Below, piece by piece: positions 32,491 to 33,415 of a stretch of 33,415 bases of DNA. Positions within the stretch are counted from its first letter, which is position 1, and every line of letters begins with the position of its first letter. The stretch lies in NCBI GenBank assembly GCA_004356455.1, contig SMWZ01000089.1, positions 1 to 33,415 on the forward strand, read 5' to 3'. Position numbers and translations under genes: made by a program. The DNA is from Deltaproteobacteria bacterium (GTDB taxonomy: Bacteria > Myxococcota_A > UBA9160 > SZUA-336). Below the pieces are notes generated by a model that did no database searches, was not told the origin of the DNA, and saw only the letters and a list, made by a program, of their open reading frames with translations.

Positions 32491-33415
32491 TTACTTGAGT
32501 GGCCGGAAGAGCGGCAGCTTCATCTCTTCGTCCACGTTCTCAATCGACAGCTCGACCGGCATCCCGATGTGAACCTCATCCGGTTCGCACCCCACCACGT
32601 TGGAGATGATCCGCGTTCCCTCGCCCAGCTCGATCAGGGCGGCCACGAACGGGTGCTCGAAGCCGGGAAATCGAGGATGGTGCATCACCGTGTAGCTGTA
32701 GATGCTTCCCCGACCCCTCGACTCGTAGGTTCCCCAGTCGAGGGACTGGCACTTGCCGCACATAGGCCGAGGCGGGTGCCGCAGCTCGCCGCACGAGCCG
32801 CACTGCTGGATCAGCAGCTTTCCGTCCTGAATCCCCTCCCACCACCACGCGTTGTCATGCCCCATTGGGAGACGCGGCCGTATGGGCTTGGTCGGGGCCG
32901 CGTCGCTCTGGACGGGCTGGGGCGCCTGGGCGGGCTTGAACTTGAGCACCCGGAACGTCATCCAGCCCACCTGTTCCCCGCTCTGATCGCGGAAGACGTC
33001 GCGTGTGTTGATGAAATATCCGATCCCGAGTGCGGTGGCCTTCTCTTCCGAGATCGACTCAATCGTGGTGGTGAGCGAGATCTCGTCGCCTGGCCTGAGG
33101 TAGCGGTCATAGCCCTGCTCGCAGTTCGTGGCGACCACGGAAGTGTAGCCGTGGTCGGTCAGGAGCTGATGCAGCTCGAGCTGCTTGTTCCGCGGGAGGC
33201 CCGATGGATCGGCCATCTGGACGCCTCGCAGAACCCAGGCCTGGAGCATCGTCGGCGGTGCCACGATGCCGCCGTGAATGGACTGGCTGGCGGCCTCCGG
33301 ATCGGTGTAGATCGGGTTCGTGTCGCCCATGGCCTCGCACCAGTGGCGGATCATGGGCTGGTTGATCGGGTCGCGACCCACCTCGGGCGGACTCGTCTCG
33401 ATGCCCACGTACGTG
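32491..33415 (-). CDS. chsH2: ChsH2-like MaoC-DUF35 fusion, N-terminus beyond the window
   Basis: At least 307 codons, open to the right edge. A GTG at 33406-33408 could start it, but the frame continues upstream and homologues usually have a little more N-terminal sequence, so I treat the 5' end as missing. N-terminal MaoC/hot-dog half: DPINQPMIRHWCEAMGDTNP, GGIVAPPTMLQAW, YDRYLRPGDEISLTTTIES. Linker about residues 160-180, rich in Pro and Ala. C-terminal DUF35 half: QQCGSCGELRHPPRPMCGKC (zinc ribbon C-x2-C-x10-C-x2-C), YSYTVMHHPRFPGFEHPFV, GMPVELSIENVD. ChsH2 (Rv3542c) pairs with ChsH1 for hydration while its DUF35 half supports Ltp2. Order chsH2...chsH1-ltp2 matches the mycobacterial igr operon. 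Confidence 0.9.
   Translation of the reverse strand, partial: TYVGIETSPPEVGRDPINQPMIRHWCEAMGDTNPIYTDPEAASQSIHGGIVAPPTMLQAWVLRGVQMADPSGLPRNKQLELHQLLTDHGYTSVVATNCEQGYDRYLRPGDEISLTTTIESISEEKATALGIGYFINTRDVFRDQSGEQVGWMTFRVLKFKPAQAPQPVQSDAAPTKPIRPRLPMGHDNAWWWEGIQDGKLLIQQCGSCGELRHPPRPMCGKCQSLDWGTYESRGRGSIYSYTVMHHPRFPGFEHPFVAALIELGEGTRIISNVVGCEPDEVHIGMPVELSIENVDEEMKLPLFRPLK

Overview
This is a high-GC (clearly above 60%), gene-dense bacterial window that carries most of a sterol side-chain degradation system of the kind best known from Mycobacterium and Rhodococcus. The gene neighbours do not look actinobacterial: a Myxococcus-type cysteine-rich-repeat secreted protein, a Kazal-type secreted protein, a CHASE2 protein, a tandem PilZ protein and a fused indolepyruvate:ferredoxin oxidoreductase. 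I therefore suspect an uncultured Myxococcota/Desulfobacterota/Binatota-like ('deltaproteobacterial') lineage. No rRNA or other phylogenetic marker is present, so this is an inference. Names of mycobacterial counterparts below come from remembered family sequences and gene order, not from a search run here.

Layout. 1-1757: 5' part of a secreted Cys-rich protein (minus strand) and a gene-poor stretch with a possible gene remnant. 1758-4326 (minus): xthA, an isocitrate-dehydrogenase-family gene and a 2OG-Fe(II) oxygenase. 4384-11198: a divergent locus, with a fused 2-oxoacid (indolepyruvate) ferredoxin oxidoreductase on minus and two DUF35/OB-fold proteins plus two thiolase-fold Ltp4/Ltp3-like proteins on plus. 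11256-14646: an apparently unrelated insert (Kazal protein, GPH-type MFS transporter, truncated CHASE2 protein). 14756-16917: divergent echA19-like and cyp125-like genes. 16925-24032: divergent fdxD-like ferredoxin/phosphotransferase (minus) and fadE26-fadE27-fadD19-ipdC-kstR-like operon (plus). 24037-26577: FadD6/FATP-type ligase and PilZ protein. 26567-33415 (minus): chsH2 - acyl-CoA dehydrogenase - chsH1 - ltp2 - fadA5 - SDR - F420/LLM oxidoreductase, equivalent to the mycobacterial igr operon plus fadA5.

The main discovery-type signal is regulatory. Four 14-bp palindromes, each an exact match to the actinobacterial KstR operator TNNAACNNGTTNNA, sit in exactly the three divergent intergenic regions that separate the sterol genes (7969-7982, 15587-15600, 15631-15644, 18315-18328). 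The window also encodes a KstR-like TetR regulator (23454-24032) whose recognition helix is almost the same as that of mycobacterial KstR. Operator, regulator and regulon are thus found together in what appears to be a non-actinobacterial genome. The boxes also draw in genes not classically in this regulon: the fused 2-oxoacid:ferredoxin oxidoreductase and an aminoglycoside-phosphotransferase-fold kinase.

How the genes fit together (known pathway, inferred here): CYP125 with the FdxD ferredoxin oxidises the terminal side-chain carbon; FadD19-type and possibly FadD6-type ligases make the CoA thioester; FadE26/FadE27, EchA19, the SDR and FadA5 run beta-oxidation; FadE, ChsH1/ChsH2 and Ltp2 remove the last C3 unit by a retro-aldol step. 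FadD19 with Ltp3/Ltp4 suggests that C-24-branched sterols such as plant sterols may be used. Ring-degradation genes and Mce4-type uptake genes are not in the window.
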